In this document: in pieces, positions 1 to 7,419 of the stretch
Numbering within the stretch: the first letter of the stretch is position 1
How the letters are laid out: the number at the start of each line of letters is the position of its first letter
Assembly (NCBI GenBank): GCA_964403795.1
Contig: CAYOHP010000013.1
Coordinates: forward strand, 22,038 to 37,636
Length of the DNA stretch: 15,599 nt
Origin: CAYOHP01 sp964403795 [NCBI: uncultured bacterium]
Lineage (GTDB): Bacteria; Muiribacteriota; UBA6191; CAZXTJ01
Direction: 5' to 3'
Translations under genes and position numbers: made by a program
The notes under the pieces: model-generated
The model's database searches: none
Told to the model about the DNA's origin: nothing
What the model saw: only the letters and a program-made list of their open reading frames with translations

Positions 1-156
1 CCGGAGGCGCCGAGCGCTGCTTCTCGACCGGCGGCGGACCCGGAGGCGCCGAGCGCTGCTTCTCGACCGGCGGCGGACCCGGAGGCGCCGAGCGCTGCTT
101 CTCGACCGGCGGCGGACCCGGAGACGCCACCGAACGCTTCTCGATCGGCGTGGTCG
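1..156 (-). repeat. 39-bp in-frame tandem repeat (13-residue unit PVEKQRSAPPGPP)
   Basis: Three identical 39-base copies occupy 1-39, 40-78 and 79-117, and a diverged fourth copy lies at 118-156. Read on the minus strand they encode PVEKQRSAPPGPP, with PIEKRSVASPGPP as the diverged first unit in the protein. The array begins at the window edge, so its full copy number is unknown. Exact DNA identity of three copies implies recent expansion. Confidence 0.95.
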
Positions 157-1651
157 CAGGCGGGGCGGGGAGGGCCTTCCCGGGCGCGGAGGGCGGGGGC
201 GGGGGCGGGGGCTTCCCGGCCGGGGCCAGGCCAGCCCCGACCCGCTCGGAGCGCACCGGCGGGGGGACCGGAGGCACGGAGGGCGGCGAGGAGCCGAGGT
301 CCTCCTCCAGCATGCGCAGCAGGGCACCGGGCCCGAAGGCGGCGGTCGTCCTGGTGGAAGGCCTGGCGGGCGGGGCCAGCACCGGCGGCGGGGGCGGCGT
401 GTCGATCCCCCGGTCGAGAAGACGCGGATCCGGCGGCACCGCCAGCTTGGAGGGACCCGTCCCGGATCCGGTCGGCGGCGGCGGGGGGCCGGGCTTGGCA
501 GGCGGCGGCCGAGGCGGGCCGGGACGGGCAGCGGAAGTCGCCTCGGGCCGACCCGGGGGCGTGCTGTCCCGGTCGAGATCGGAGAGCACGGCCTTGGCGT
601 CCTCGTCGAGATCGAGGGGAAGGCCGGGACGGGAGACCGGCTTCCCACCGGTCGGCGCCGGGGCGAGCAGGTCGAGAGGAGGGGACTCGTCGGAGTCGAA
701 GTCCAGTGCCGAGTCGTCGACGCCTCCCGGGGCGGAGGGGACAGGAGGATGGGGTTTCCGGGCCGGAGGCGGGGCCTCGGACGAGGCTCTGGCCCGGGCA
801 GAGGGCGGGGTCGGCGCAGCTCCGGAGGTGACCGCCGCGGGCGGGGGTGACGGGACCGGTTCCCCCCCCGGGACCGCGCCCCCGGCAGCAGCCCGGACCC
901 GCGGATCGGGATCCTCGCGACGGTCGTCGATCGCCTCTTCCGCGCCTTCCCACCCTGACTTCACCAGGACCTCGGTGGCCCGGAGGCGGACGTCGGGGTG
1001 TTCGTCCTCGCTGGCCCGGATCAGGCGTTCGAGGTGGGCCGGCCGCCGGAGCTCGCCCATGGCGAAGACCGCGGCCTCGCGGAAGGCGATCTCGGGGGAG
1101 GCCATCATGAGGTCGATCTGGGCATCGACCTGGGCGTGGCCGCGCTTGCCGAGGGCCACCACCGCCACCGAGCGCACCCGGTGGTGGGGATCGCGGAGCA
1201 GCGGCATCAGATAGGGCTGGAGCTCGGGCCCCATGCGACGGTCGAGCACCTCGACGGCGTTGGCTCGGACCCTGGGCTCGGCGTGGCGCAGGCACGAGAG
1301 GATCTCGTCCCGGTCGGCGTCCTCGACGCCCTCCCGGAGTTCGGCCAGGGCCGTGGCCAGATCCCACTCCCCGCTCCCCGCCCCGCCCTTCTTCGCCCCC
1401 GGAACCGAGACCGGCGCCGGACCCGAGGCGACCCGGTCGAGGAAGGTCGCGGCCTTGCGGGCCAGGAAGACGACATCGGTGTGGGGCGAGTCCAGGGCGA
1501 TCTCCACCGCCGAGCGCAGCTCGGGGAGGCGCTCCCGGACCTGCTTGTCGCGCCCGGCGTCGAGCCGGGTGAGCGAGGTCAGCGCCAGGATCTGGGCGTC
1601 CTCGTCGGGGACCCGGAGGTCCTCCAGGATGCGGTCGACCCGCCCCGCCAT
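1..1651 (-). CDS. HEAT-repeat protein 1 with long proline-rich tail (partial, C-terminus off window)
   Basis: The frame is open from an ATG at 1651 to the left edge, giving 550 codons with no stop, so the C-terminus is missing. Residues 1-74 form the N-terminal block shared with the next three genes: an I..DL motif near 8-12, a D.D..ILAL stretch near 16-24 and VFLARK at 61-66. HEAT repeats follow at about 114-139, 144-171, 175-202 and 206-233, with typical VRANAVEVL and VRSVAVVAL helices. From about 260 the protein becomes proline-rich and disordered, with acidic segments at 311-330 and 345-360 and polyproline runs at 388-393 and 481-487. Residues 502-550 are 13-residue tandem repeats. No signal peptide, membrane segment or enzyme motif is visible, so I infer a cytoplasmic scaffold. 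The start lies 3 bases after the stop of the upstream gene, so translation is probably coupled. HEAT assignment is firm; function is unknown. Confidence 0.88.
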   Translation of the reverse strand, partial: MAGRVDRILEDLRVPDEDAQILALTSLTRLDAGRDKQVRERLPELRSAVEIALDSPHTDVVFLARKAATFLDRVASGPAPVSVPGAKKGGAGSGEWDLATALAELREGVEDADRDEILSCLRHAEPRVRANAVEVLDRRMGPELQPYLMPLLRDPHHRVRSVAVVALGKRGHAQVDAQIDLMMASPEIAFREAAVFAMGELRRPAHLERLIRASEDEHPDVRLRATEVLVKSGWEGAEEAIDDRREDPDPRVRAAAGGAVPGGEPVPSPPPAAVTSGAAPTPPSARARASSEAPPPARKPHPPVPSAPGGVDDSALDFDSDESPPLDLLAPAPTGGKPVSRPGLPLDLDEDAKAVLSDLDRDSTPPGRPEATSAARPGPPRPPPAKPGPPPPPTGSGTGPSKLAVPPDPRLLDRGIDTPPPPPVLAPPARPSTRTTAAFGPGALLRMLEEDLGSSPPSVPPVPPPVRSERVGAGLAPAGKPPPPPPPSAPGKALPAPPATTPIEKRSVASPGPPPVEKQRSAPPGPPPVEKQRSAPPGPPPVEKQRSAPP

Positions 1652-1654
1652 GGA

Positions 1655-3046
1655 TCAGCCGCCGAGGCGGGCGAGGATCCCTTGGACCTCGGCCTGGTGC
1701 TCGGAGGGGATCCGCAGCGCCCCCTCGTCGAGGAGCTCACGGGCAACCCTCCCGAGCTCCACGAAGGCGCCGGCGATCCGCTGCTGAAGCTGACGGATGG
1801 CTTCGTCGCCCTCGACCGGCGCCCCCCCGCCCTGCTTCTGCTTCTTGATCAGGAAGGCCCGCAGGAAATCCTGGTAGCGGAGGATCTCGTAGAAGGTGGT
1901 GTCGAGCCGGTCGTGGTTGACCTGGTTCAGGCGACAGAGCTGGTAGACCGAGGTGCCGAGCTCCCGGAGCCCGGTGGCGACGGCCTCGCTGCCGGCCTGG
2001 GGAGACGCGGCCCCGCCCGCCGCCGGCTGGGTGCCGGTGGTGCGGGTAGCGGGCGCCGGTCCGGGAGGCGCGGCGGGCGTGCCGGCCGGCCCCTTCCCCG
2101 GCTGAGCCTGTCCCGGGGCGGGGGCGGAGGCCGCGGCGGCCGGGGGGGGAGCCGGAGCCGGAGCCTGGGCCGGCGGCACCTTCTGGGCCTCGACCCGACC
2201 CTGGATCAGCACCTGGAGCGCCCGCAGACTCTCGTGGGCCGCCTCGCAGATGTTGATGTCGATGTCGTTCATGGCCTGCTTCAGGGCCCGGATCGACTCC
2301 CGGGTCGGGAACTTGGCCAGCGCCCGTACCGAGCGCAGGCGGATCCCGTCGTAGGGGTCCTCGAGGGCCTTCGCCAGGATCTCGCCCGCCCACGGCTTCT
2401 CGATCTGCGAGAGCACCCAGACCGCGGTCTCCCGCATGCTGATGGCGGACAGCCGCAACATCGCCGTGAGCGTCTCGGGGACCGTCGGGTCACCGAACCG
2501 TTCCATCGCCAGGACCGCGGTGCCCCTCACCCGGTTGGACGGATCCTCCGCCAGCGGGCGCACCAGGGCCAGGTGCTGGTTCCCGCCATGGCGAACGAAG
2601 ACCTCGAGGGCGTTGGAGCGCACCCGGTCGTTGCCGTGCCGGAGCAGCGGGGCCAGACGATCGAGGTCCTCGGGCCTCCCCCGGTCCACCAGGCGCACCA
2701 CCAGGGTGGCGAGCACGGTGGGAGGAAGCTGGTCGTCGCCGATGGCGGCGAGCAGCTCCTCCCTCGACATCTTGGCGGGATCCAGGCTGGCGGGGTCGCG
2801 GCGCTCCTCGCCCAGGAACTCGCGGAAGTTGGCCCGGAGGTGGTTCGAGGCCTTGCGGGCGAGGAAGACCACGTCCGGATTGGAGGAGCGGATCAGTTCG
2901 TCGAGCCGGATCAGGAGGCCGCGCACCTGGGGCGCATCGTCGACCAGGTTGGGCGAGAGCCGGGTGATGGAGATCAGCGCGAACGTCTGGATCTGGGGAT
3001 CCTTGTGGGCGAGGTCGGTCGTGATCTTGCTGAGATTGATCGCCAC
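1655..3046 (-). CDS. HEAT-repeat protein 2 with shared C-terminal domain
   Basis: This is a complete 463-residue protein starting at GTG 3046. Residues 1-73 are the shared N-terminal block (KITTDL at 7-12, VFLARK at 60-65). HEAT repeats run from about 104 to 279, including RVRSNALEVF (141-150), RVRGTAVLAM (172-181) and GIRLRSVRAL (234-243). The last repeat carries NDIDINICEAA at 260-270, a motif repeated in paralogues 3 and 4. Residues 289-352 are an Ala/Pro/Gly-rich linker. Residues 355-463 form a helical domain (VYQLCRLNQ at 367-375, FYEILRYQDFLRAF at 385-398, LGRVARELL at 431-439) that also occurs in paralogues 3 and 4. There is no signal peptide, membrane span or catalytic motif. It starts 9 bases after the stop of paralogue 3, and its ribosome site overlaps that stop. 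The likely role is a soluble interaction platform; the partner is unknown. Confidence 0.92.
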   Translation of the reverse strand: MAINLSKITTDLAHKDPQIQTFALISITRLSPNLVDDAPQVRGLLIRLDELIRSSNPDVVFLARKASNHLRANFREFLGEERRDPASLDPAKMSREELLAAIGDDQLPPTVLATLVVRLVDRGRPEDLDRLAPLLRHGNDRVRSNALEVFVRHGGNQHLALVRPLAEDPSNRVRGTAVLAMERFGDPTVPETLTAMLRLSAISMRETAVWVLSQIEKPWAGEILAKALEDPYDGIRLRSVRALAKFPTRESIRALKQAMNDIDINICEAAHESLRALQVLIQGRVEAQKVPPAQAPAPAPPPAAAASAPAPGQAQPGKGPAGTPAAPPGPAPATRTTGTQPAAGGAASPQAGSEAVATGLRELGTSVYQLCRLNQVNHDRLDTTFYEILRYQDFLRAFLIKKQKQGGGAPVEGDEAIRQLQQRIAGAFVELGRVARELLDEGALRIPSEHQAEVQGILARLGG

Positions 3047-3051
3047 CGGCG

Positions 3052-3058
3052 TCTCCTA
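3052..3058 (-). promoter_or_regulatory. ribosome binding site supporting the GTG start of HEAT protein 2
   Basis: On the minus strand TAGGAGA precedes GTG 3046. GGAG is 6 bases from the start codon, and the TAG is the stop codon of the upstream HEAT gene. This fixes the GTG start and implies stop/start translational coupling. Confidence 0.7.
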
Positions 3059-4423
3059 CCCTGGGTTTCCCGGCTCCGGTCCCAGGGCGGAGAGTCGCTC
3101 CAAGAGACCCTGGGAACCGTCGAAACGCAGCTTGCCCTTCCGAGCCAGCTCCAGGGCGGCACGCCCCAGGACCTGGAAGGACACCTCGATCTTCTCCTCG
3201 AGCCGGCGGCGAGCCTCTTCGGCACCCACGTCGAGGGCGCCCCGCTCCACCCGCTCCTGGTGCTTGCGGAGGAACTCGGTGAACTTCAGGGCGTCGTAGA
3301 AGGCCCGGTTCAGCTCGCCCGAGGGGAGCTGGCCCAGCCGGCAGAGCTCGAACACCCGCCGCCCGGACTCGGCGAGCAGGCCCAGTCGCTCCGCCTCGGG
3401 GTCCACGCCGGCTGCGGGCGGATCCGCCGCCGGAGGCACCCCCGCTCCCGCCGGGCCGTCCCCCGACTCGCCGAACCCCTCGCGGGTGGGCTGGGGACTC
3501 TCCATGGTGATGAAGCGGATCACCTTGTCGGCCTCCTCGCAGACGTCGATGTCGACGTCGTTGCGGGCGGCCTTGAGGGCAGGCAGGCTTCGGGGGTCCT
3601 TCAGCCTCCCCAGGGACCGGACGGCACGCAGGCGGACGCCTTCGTAGGGGTCGCGCAGGGCTGCCGTCAGCAGGTCGAGGATCTCTTTCCCCTTCAGGAA
3701 ACCCATGGCGTAGACCGCGCTCTCGCGATTGGCGAGGTTGCCCGAGGTCGACATCTGCCGCAGGGTCTGCACGACCCGGGGAAACCCGAGCTTGCCCAGC
3801 ACCCGGGTCACGTTGGCCCGCACCCGGTTGTTCTGGTCCTCGAGCATGGGAGCGAGGTGCTGGAGGAGCGGTGCCGGGTCGGCGACCTCGTCGAGGACGT
3901 CGACCGCGTTGGCCCGGACCCGGGGATCGACGTGGGAGAGGAAGGGGACGATCCGGGGGATGTCCTCGGTTCCCGGGTTCACCCGGGTGTAGGCGGCGAG
4001 CGCCCGGGCCAGCTCCACCGGGTCGTCCCCGGCATGGGCCAGGATCTCGTGGATCTGGCTCCGGTCGAGAGCGGGCGGGGGAGCCACCGGGGCGGGAGTC
4101 TGGGGCTGGGCCGGGCCCGCGGCCGGGGTCGGACCGGCCGCCGGGCCCGCGGCGGCAGACGTCGGGCCGGGTTGGCCACCTTCCCCGGAATCGACCCTGG
4201 TCATCAGCGCCTCGACATGGTTCAGGCCCTTGCGCGCCAGGAACACGGTCTCGGGGTCGTCCTTGGCCACCGCCTCGACCAGGCGCTCGCGCAACATCCC
4301 CAGCTCCGAGGGGTCCTCGAGCGAGCCGGGCGAGAGCTGGACCACGGTGGTCAGGGCCAGGATCCGGATGTCCTGGTCGTCTCCCGCCAGGTCCTTGGCG
4401 ATCTTCCGCAGGCTGATCGGCAT
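3056..4423 (-). CDS. HEAT-repeat protein 3 with shared C-terminal domain
   Basis: This is a complete 455-residue protein starting at ATG 4423. The N-terminal block (1-73) has KIAKDL at 7-12, DIRILAL at 18-24 and VFLARK at 60-65. A Gly/Ala/Pro linker at 79-118 separates it from HEAT repeats at about 122-306, with RVRANAVDVL (168-177), RVRANVTRVL (200-209) and GVRLRAVRSL (262-271). The array ends in NDVDIDVCEEA at 288-298. After a Gly/Pro linker (about 307-340) comes the shared C-terminal domain: VFELCRLGQ (357-365), FYDALKFTEFLR (375-386), VLGRAALEL (418-426) and KLRF (431-434). It is closest in layout to paralogue 2. The start lacks a clear Shine-Dalgarno sequence. A candidate promoter lies just upstream, so this gene may head a unit covering HEAT proteins 3, 2 and 1. 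Function unknown; soluble scaffold inferred. Confidence 0.92.
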   Translation of the reverse strand: MPISLRKIAKDLAGDDQDIRILALTTVVQLSPGSLEDPSELGMLRERLVEAVAKDDPETVFLARKGLNHVEALMTRVDSGEGGQPGPTSAAAGPAAGPTPAAGPAQPQTPAPVAPPPALDRSQIHEILAHAGDDPVELARALAAYTRVNPGTEDIPRIVPFLSHVDPRVRANAVDVLDEVADPAPLLQHLAPMLEDQNNRVRANVTRVLGKLGFPRVVQTLRQMSTSGNLANRESAVYAMGFLKGKEILDLLTAALRDPYEGVRLRAVRSLGRLKDPRSLPALKAARNDVDIDVCEEADKVIRFITMESPQPTREGFGESGDGPAGAGVPPAADPPAAGVDPEAERLGLLAESGRRVFELCRLGQLPSGELNRAFYDALKFTEFLRKHQERVERGALDVGAEEARRRLEEKIEVSFQVLGRAALELARKGKLRFDGSQGLLERLSALGPEPGNPG

Positions 4424-4465
4424 GGCGACGCACCGCCGGGGGTCGGCCCGAGGGCGCAGGGCCAG

Positions 4466-4493
4466 AGTATCCGACCCGGGGACGCGGGTCCAA
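4466..4493 (-). promoter_or_regulatory. candidate sigma-70-like promoter for HEAT proteins 3-2-1
   Basis: On the minus strand TTGGAC (4493-4488) and GATACT (4471-4466) are separated by 16 bases. The second box ends about 42 bases before the ATG at 4423, leaving a leader of roughly 35 bases. Both hexamers are imperfect, but AT-rich motifs stand out in this GC-rich gap. The only direct evidence is motif and position. Confidence 0.4.
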
Positions 4494-4512
4494 GGGTGGG
4501 GGTCTCGGCGTC

Positions 4513-4537
4513 AAACCGGGCCCCGGACGGCCCGTTT
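4513..4537 (-). terminator. hairpin between HEAT genes 4 and 3, possible terminator
   Basis: On the minus strand AAACGGGCC and GGCCCGGTTT can pair as nine base pairs with one bulged G, around a 6-base loop. It lies about 55 bases after the stop of HEAT gene 4. The stem ends in TTT but no longer U tract follows, so this may be a weak terminator or just a GC-rich fold. Confidence 0.3.
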
Positions 4538-4590
4538 GGTCGGGTCGGACCGCAGGCATGCGAAACGGGGTCCGGCGGACACGGCCCCGG

Positions 4591-6552
4591 TCAGCCCGAC
4601 GAACTGCGCAGGGTGTGGACCTTCTCGAGCAGGCTCTCGACCTTGCGGTAGTGGGCGTCGAGTTCCGGGAACCGGAGGTCCTCCTTGTGCAGGATGTCGA
4701 TCAGGACCTCGCCGGTCTTCCGGTACTCCTCGGTGACGCTGCGCTCGAGGCGCTCCCGGGCGGGATCGACCTTGCCCACCGACACCCCGGTCAAGCGGGT
4801 GAAGAGGCCGGACTTCTCGAGCTCCGCCTGCTTCCGCTTCTCCAGGAGGTCGACGAAGCGCTTCACCCGGTAGCAGGCCTGGCGCACCGCGTCGTGCTGG
4901 ATCCGCCCGGTCTCGGCCAGCTGGTAGCCCTTCTGGCCCATGGTGGTGAGCTCCCCGTCGATCTCCTCATGGACCTCGTCGATCAGCAGCAGCAGGTCGG
5001 GAGGAAGGCCGTCGAGGCCGGGGCCGTCGGCCTCCCCGGTATCCGGCGACGGGGCAGGCTCCGGACCGGTCTCGCTGCCCGGATCGAACCCGAAGTCCTC
5101 CCCGACCGCGGCTTCCGGCGCGGCGCCGAACCCGGGTGCGGGCGGACCGTCCTCGAGGTCGAGCACGCTCATGCCCAGTCCCGGCTCGCTGACCTGGGGA
5201 TCGGGCTCCGGCTCGGGGGGCGGGGGCGGCGGGGCCGGCGGCGGGGCGGGAGACCGGGGCGGGCTCGACGACGGAGCCGAACTCCACCCGCCGGCGGCAC
5301 CTCCCGGCGGACTCCAGCCGCCGTCGGCGCCGCCGGGCGGGCTCCAGCCTCCGTCGAAGCCTCCGGGCGGGTTCCAGGAGGCGTCGATCCCCTGGGAGGG
5401 GTCCTCGAACTCGGGCGCGGGAGCCGGGGTCGCGGCAGCAGGACCCGGGGAAGGCCGGGGCGCCCCGGAGCCGAGCTGCGAGGCAGGTATCCCCGGAACC
5501 GTTGCCTCCCCGGCTCCGCCTCCCAGCAGGCGACGGGCCTCCAGGATCTCGTAGAGCTCGAGGGCCCGTTCCGCCACGTCCACGTCGATGTCGTTCACCA
5601 GGCGCACCAGCAGGGCCTCGACCCGGTCGCCCACCTTGCCGTCGAGGGCCTCGGCCACCCTCCGGCGGACCTCCTCGCTCTCGTCCCCGGCCAGCTCCTC
5701 GAGGAGGTCGATGGCATGGGCCGCGTCCTGGGTGCCGAGCACGTAGAGGGCCGAGGCCTTGGCCGCGATGGAACCGGAGCGCGCCATGGCGGCCAGGGCT
5801 CCCGAGACCATCTTCGGATCGAGTCTCCCCAGGGCCGCCACCGCGTTGGCGCAGGCCCGGGCATCGGGGTCCTTCAGGTGTCCGACCAGCATGGCGAACA
5901 CCTCGGGCGGCGAGCCGATCGCCTCGATGGCCTCGATCACGTTGGCCCGGACCCTGCCGTCGGCCCAGGTCTGGAGCTTGCGCAGGAGCGGGAGCTCGTC
6001 CCGGGTACCGATCCGGGCCAGCAGGCTGACCAGGGTGGCGAGCACGGGCGGGGCCAGCTGGGGAGCCTCCAGGGTCGCCACCACCAAGGGCCGGAGTTCC
6101 GGACCGGCGGTCTCCCGGCGCGCCACCAGCCAGCGGAGCTGTTCCTCCGGAGGCAGGGCCAGCAGTTGCTCCTTGTCGAGGAGCCCGGTCCCGGGACCCG
6201 GGGGGGCCGCGGCCGGGACCGCTTGGGGCACCCTGGCACCGTTCCCGCCCGCCGCCTGTGCGGGAGGCGATGGGGATCCCGGCCCGGGCGGCGACGACGC
6301 CTTGGGCCCGCCTGCCTCGACGATCACCGGATTCTGGTCGAGCTCCGCGAGCAGGTTCCTGGCATGGAGCACGATGTCCGGGTTCTGGGCCCGGGCCAGG
6401 TTCCCGAGGATCTCGCGGGTGCGGCAGAGTTCGTCGAAGTCGTAGCGCTGGGTGGCGAGTTCGCCCCGCTTCAGGGTGCTGAGGGCCAGCAGGACGAGGT
6501 CCTCGTCCGGCTTCTCGAGGTCGGTGGCGATGGCCTTGAGTCGAACCCGCAT
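4591..6552 (-). CDS. HEAT-repeat protein 4, long form with Trp-Pro-Gly repeats
   Basis: This is a complete 653-residue protein from ATG 6552, the longest of the four complete or partial paralogues whose end is visible. The N-terminal block (1-72) has AIATDL at 7-12, LLALSTL at 21-27 and a diverged IVLHAR at 60-65 in place of VFLARK. A Pro/Gly linker (about 80-123) leads to HEAT repeats at about 127-339, with RVRANVIEAI (200-209) and ACANAVAALG (233-242). The last repeat has NDIDVDVAERA at 320-330. Residues 345-515 are a long disordered region with 10-residue Trp repeats (392-423), polyproline (437-446) and acidic segments (463-492). The shared C-terminal domain (about 522-653) has GYQLAETGR (542-550), YRVKRFVDLLEKRKQ (561-575) and EDLRF (624-628), with an insertion near 577-598. 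The start follows the pgeF stop by 9 bases without a strong ribosome site. Function unknown. Confidence 0.9.
   Translation of the reverse strand: MRVRLKAIATDLEKPDEDLVLLALSTLKRGELATQRYDFDELCRTREILGNLARAQNPDIVLHARNLLAELDQNPVIVEAGGPKASSPPGPGSPSPPAQAAGGNGARVPQAVPAAAPPGPGTGLLDKEQLLALPPEEQLRWLVARRETAGPELRPLVVATLEAPQLAPPVLATLVSLLARIGTRDELPLLRKLQTWADGRVRANVIEAIEAIGSPPEVFAMLVGHLKDPDARACANAVAALGRLDPKMVSGALAAMARSGSIAAKASALYVLGTQDAAHAIDLLEELAGDESEEVRRRVAEALDGKVGDRVEALLVRLVNDIDVDVAERALELYEILEARRLLGGGAGEATVPGIPASQLGSGAPRPSPGPAAATPAPAPEFEDPSQGIDASWNPPGGFDGGWSPPGGADGGWSPPGGAAGGWSSAPSSSPPRSPAPPPAPPPPPPEPEPDPQVSEPGLGMSVLDLEDGPPAPGFGAAPEAAVGEDFGFDPGSETGPEPAPSPDTGEADGPGLDGLPPDLLLLIDEVHEEIDGELTTMGQKGYQLAETGRIQHDAVRQACYRVKRFVDLLEKRKQAELEKSGLFTRLTGVSVGKVDPARERLERSVTEEYRKTGEVLIDILHKEDLRFPELDAHYRKVESLLEKVHTLRSSSG
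5284..5379 (-). repeat. 10-residue Trp-Pro-Pro-Gly-Gly tandem repeat in HEAT protein 4
   Basis: Residues 392-423 repeat with period 10, placing Trp at 393, 403, 413 and 423. The unit is roughly GWSPPGGADG, with first copy SWNPPGGFDG and third copy ending in AAG. DNA copies are similar but not identical. It lies in the disordered linker before the C-terminal domain. Confidence 0.85.
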
Positions 6553-6561
6553 GCTTGCGAC

Positions 6562-7419
6562 CTAGGGTGACCCGAGACCGATGGCATGACCGAGGAGTCC
6601 ATGGCCCGGCCCCTGGCGCCGGTAGGAGAAGAACCGGTCCCCATCGCAGACGGTACAGGGGGCTCCCCGATCGATCCGATCCCCGGCCACGCCGGCACGG
6701 GCGAGCTGCGCCCCCACCAGGGTCTCGAGGTCGGCATGGGAACGGTCGTCCTTCCCGGGCGAGAGCACCCGATCGACCTCGATCCCCAGGGCCCGGGCCG
6801 TGGACGCCACCCGCTCCGCCACCTCCGGCCCGATCTCGAAGCAGCAGGACCGGATGTGGGGACCGATCGCCACCGCCCGTACCTCGACCTGGTGACCTGC
6901 CAGGAATCCCCCGACCAGATCCGCCACCGTGCCCCGCCAGCCGCTGTGGAGGGCAGCCACCCCGGGGGCACCGGTCGGGAGGTCGAAGGCGACCAGGACC
7001 GGGACGCAGTCGGCGGTCACCACGGCTGCCGCCATCCCCGGCTGGCGGAGGGCCACCCCGTCCCCGGGACCCAGGTCGCGGAAACCCGGTCCCTGGGCCG
7101 CGGCCTGGCCCCCGTCCCGTGCCGCCCATCGGACCTCGGTGCCGTGGACCTGGCGCACGAATCCCAGGGGAACACCGGGGAGTCCGGCCGCCGCCAAGAG
7201 CGCCGCCCAATTGGCCGCCACCGCCTCGGGACGATCGCGGGTGGAGAAACCCCGGTTCGCCTCCTGGTAGGGCCCCTCGGAGGCGCCCCCCAGGCGGGTC
7301 CCGAAGGCGTGGGGCACGCCGGAGGCCTCCAGGAGCCGGGACCGGAGCACCCGGGTCCCGTGGGAGTGCCGCTCCTCGAAACCACCACGGGGGAGTGCCG
7401 CGAGCCGAGGCAGGCTCAT
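6562..7419 (-). CDS. pgeF: PgeF/YfiH-family laccase-domain protein (purine nucleoside phosphorylase / polyphenol oxidase family)
   Basis: The 285-residue protein has the family's signature motifs in order: RQVHG at 89-93, TADCVPVL at 135-142, HSGWRG at 158-163, IGPHIRSCCFEIGPEV at 185-200, and a C-terminal CTVCDGDRFFSYRR (255-268). The zinc-site His-Cys-His expected for the family is H92, C138 and H158. Known members act on purine nucleosides or, in E. coli, have been linked to removing misincorporated amino acids during peptidoglycan synthesis; which activity applies here cannot be read from sequence. Length is slightly above the usual 240-280, due to an N-terminal extension of about 25 residues. 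The ATG at 7419 overlaps the upstream TPR gene's TGA by four bases (ATGA), which supports the start. No signal peptide, so cytoplasmic. HEAT gene 4 follows after 9 bases. Confidence 0.93.
   Translation of the reverse strand: MSLPRLAALPRGGFEERHSHGTRVLRSRLLEASGVPHAFGTRLGGASEGPYQEANRGFSTRDRPEAVAANWAALLAAAGLPGVPLGFVRQVHGTEVRWAARDGGQAAAQGPGFRDLGPGDGVALRQPGMAAAVVTADCVPVLVAFDLPTGAPGVAALHSGWRGTVADLVGGFLAGHQVEVRAVAIGPHIRSCCFEIGPEVAERVASTARALGIEVDRVLSPGKDDRSHADLETLVGAQLARAGVAGDRIDRGAPCTVCDGDRFFSYRRQGPGHGLLGHAIGLGSP

Noticed and set aside
1-156. CRISPR array at the left edge
   Set aside because: The 39-base units are contiguous with no spacers and encode an in-frame peptide repeat.
150-1214. A 354-codon plus-strand frame opposite HEAT protein 1
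   Set aside because: It is a Gly/Ser/Arg-rich shadow of the proline-rich tail coded on the minus strand.
998-4651. A 1217-codon open frame on the plus strand across three HEAT genes
   Set aside because: It is antisense to well-supported genes with clear HEAT repeats. Its residues are rich in Gly, Arg, Leu, Asp and Val with no domain, as expected for the reverse frame of GC-rich codons.
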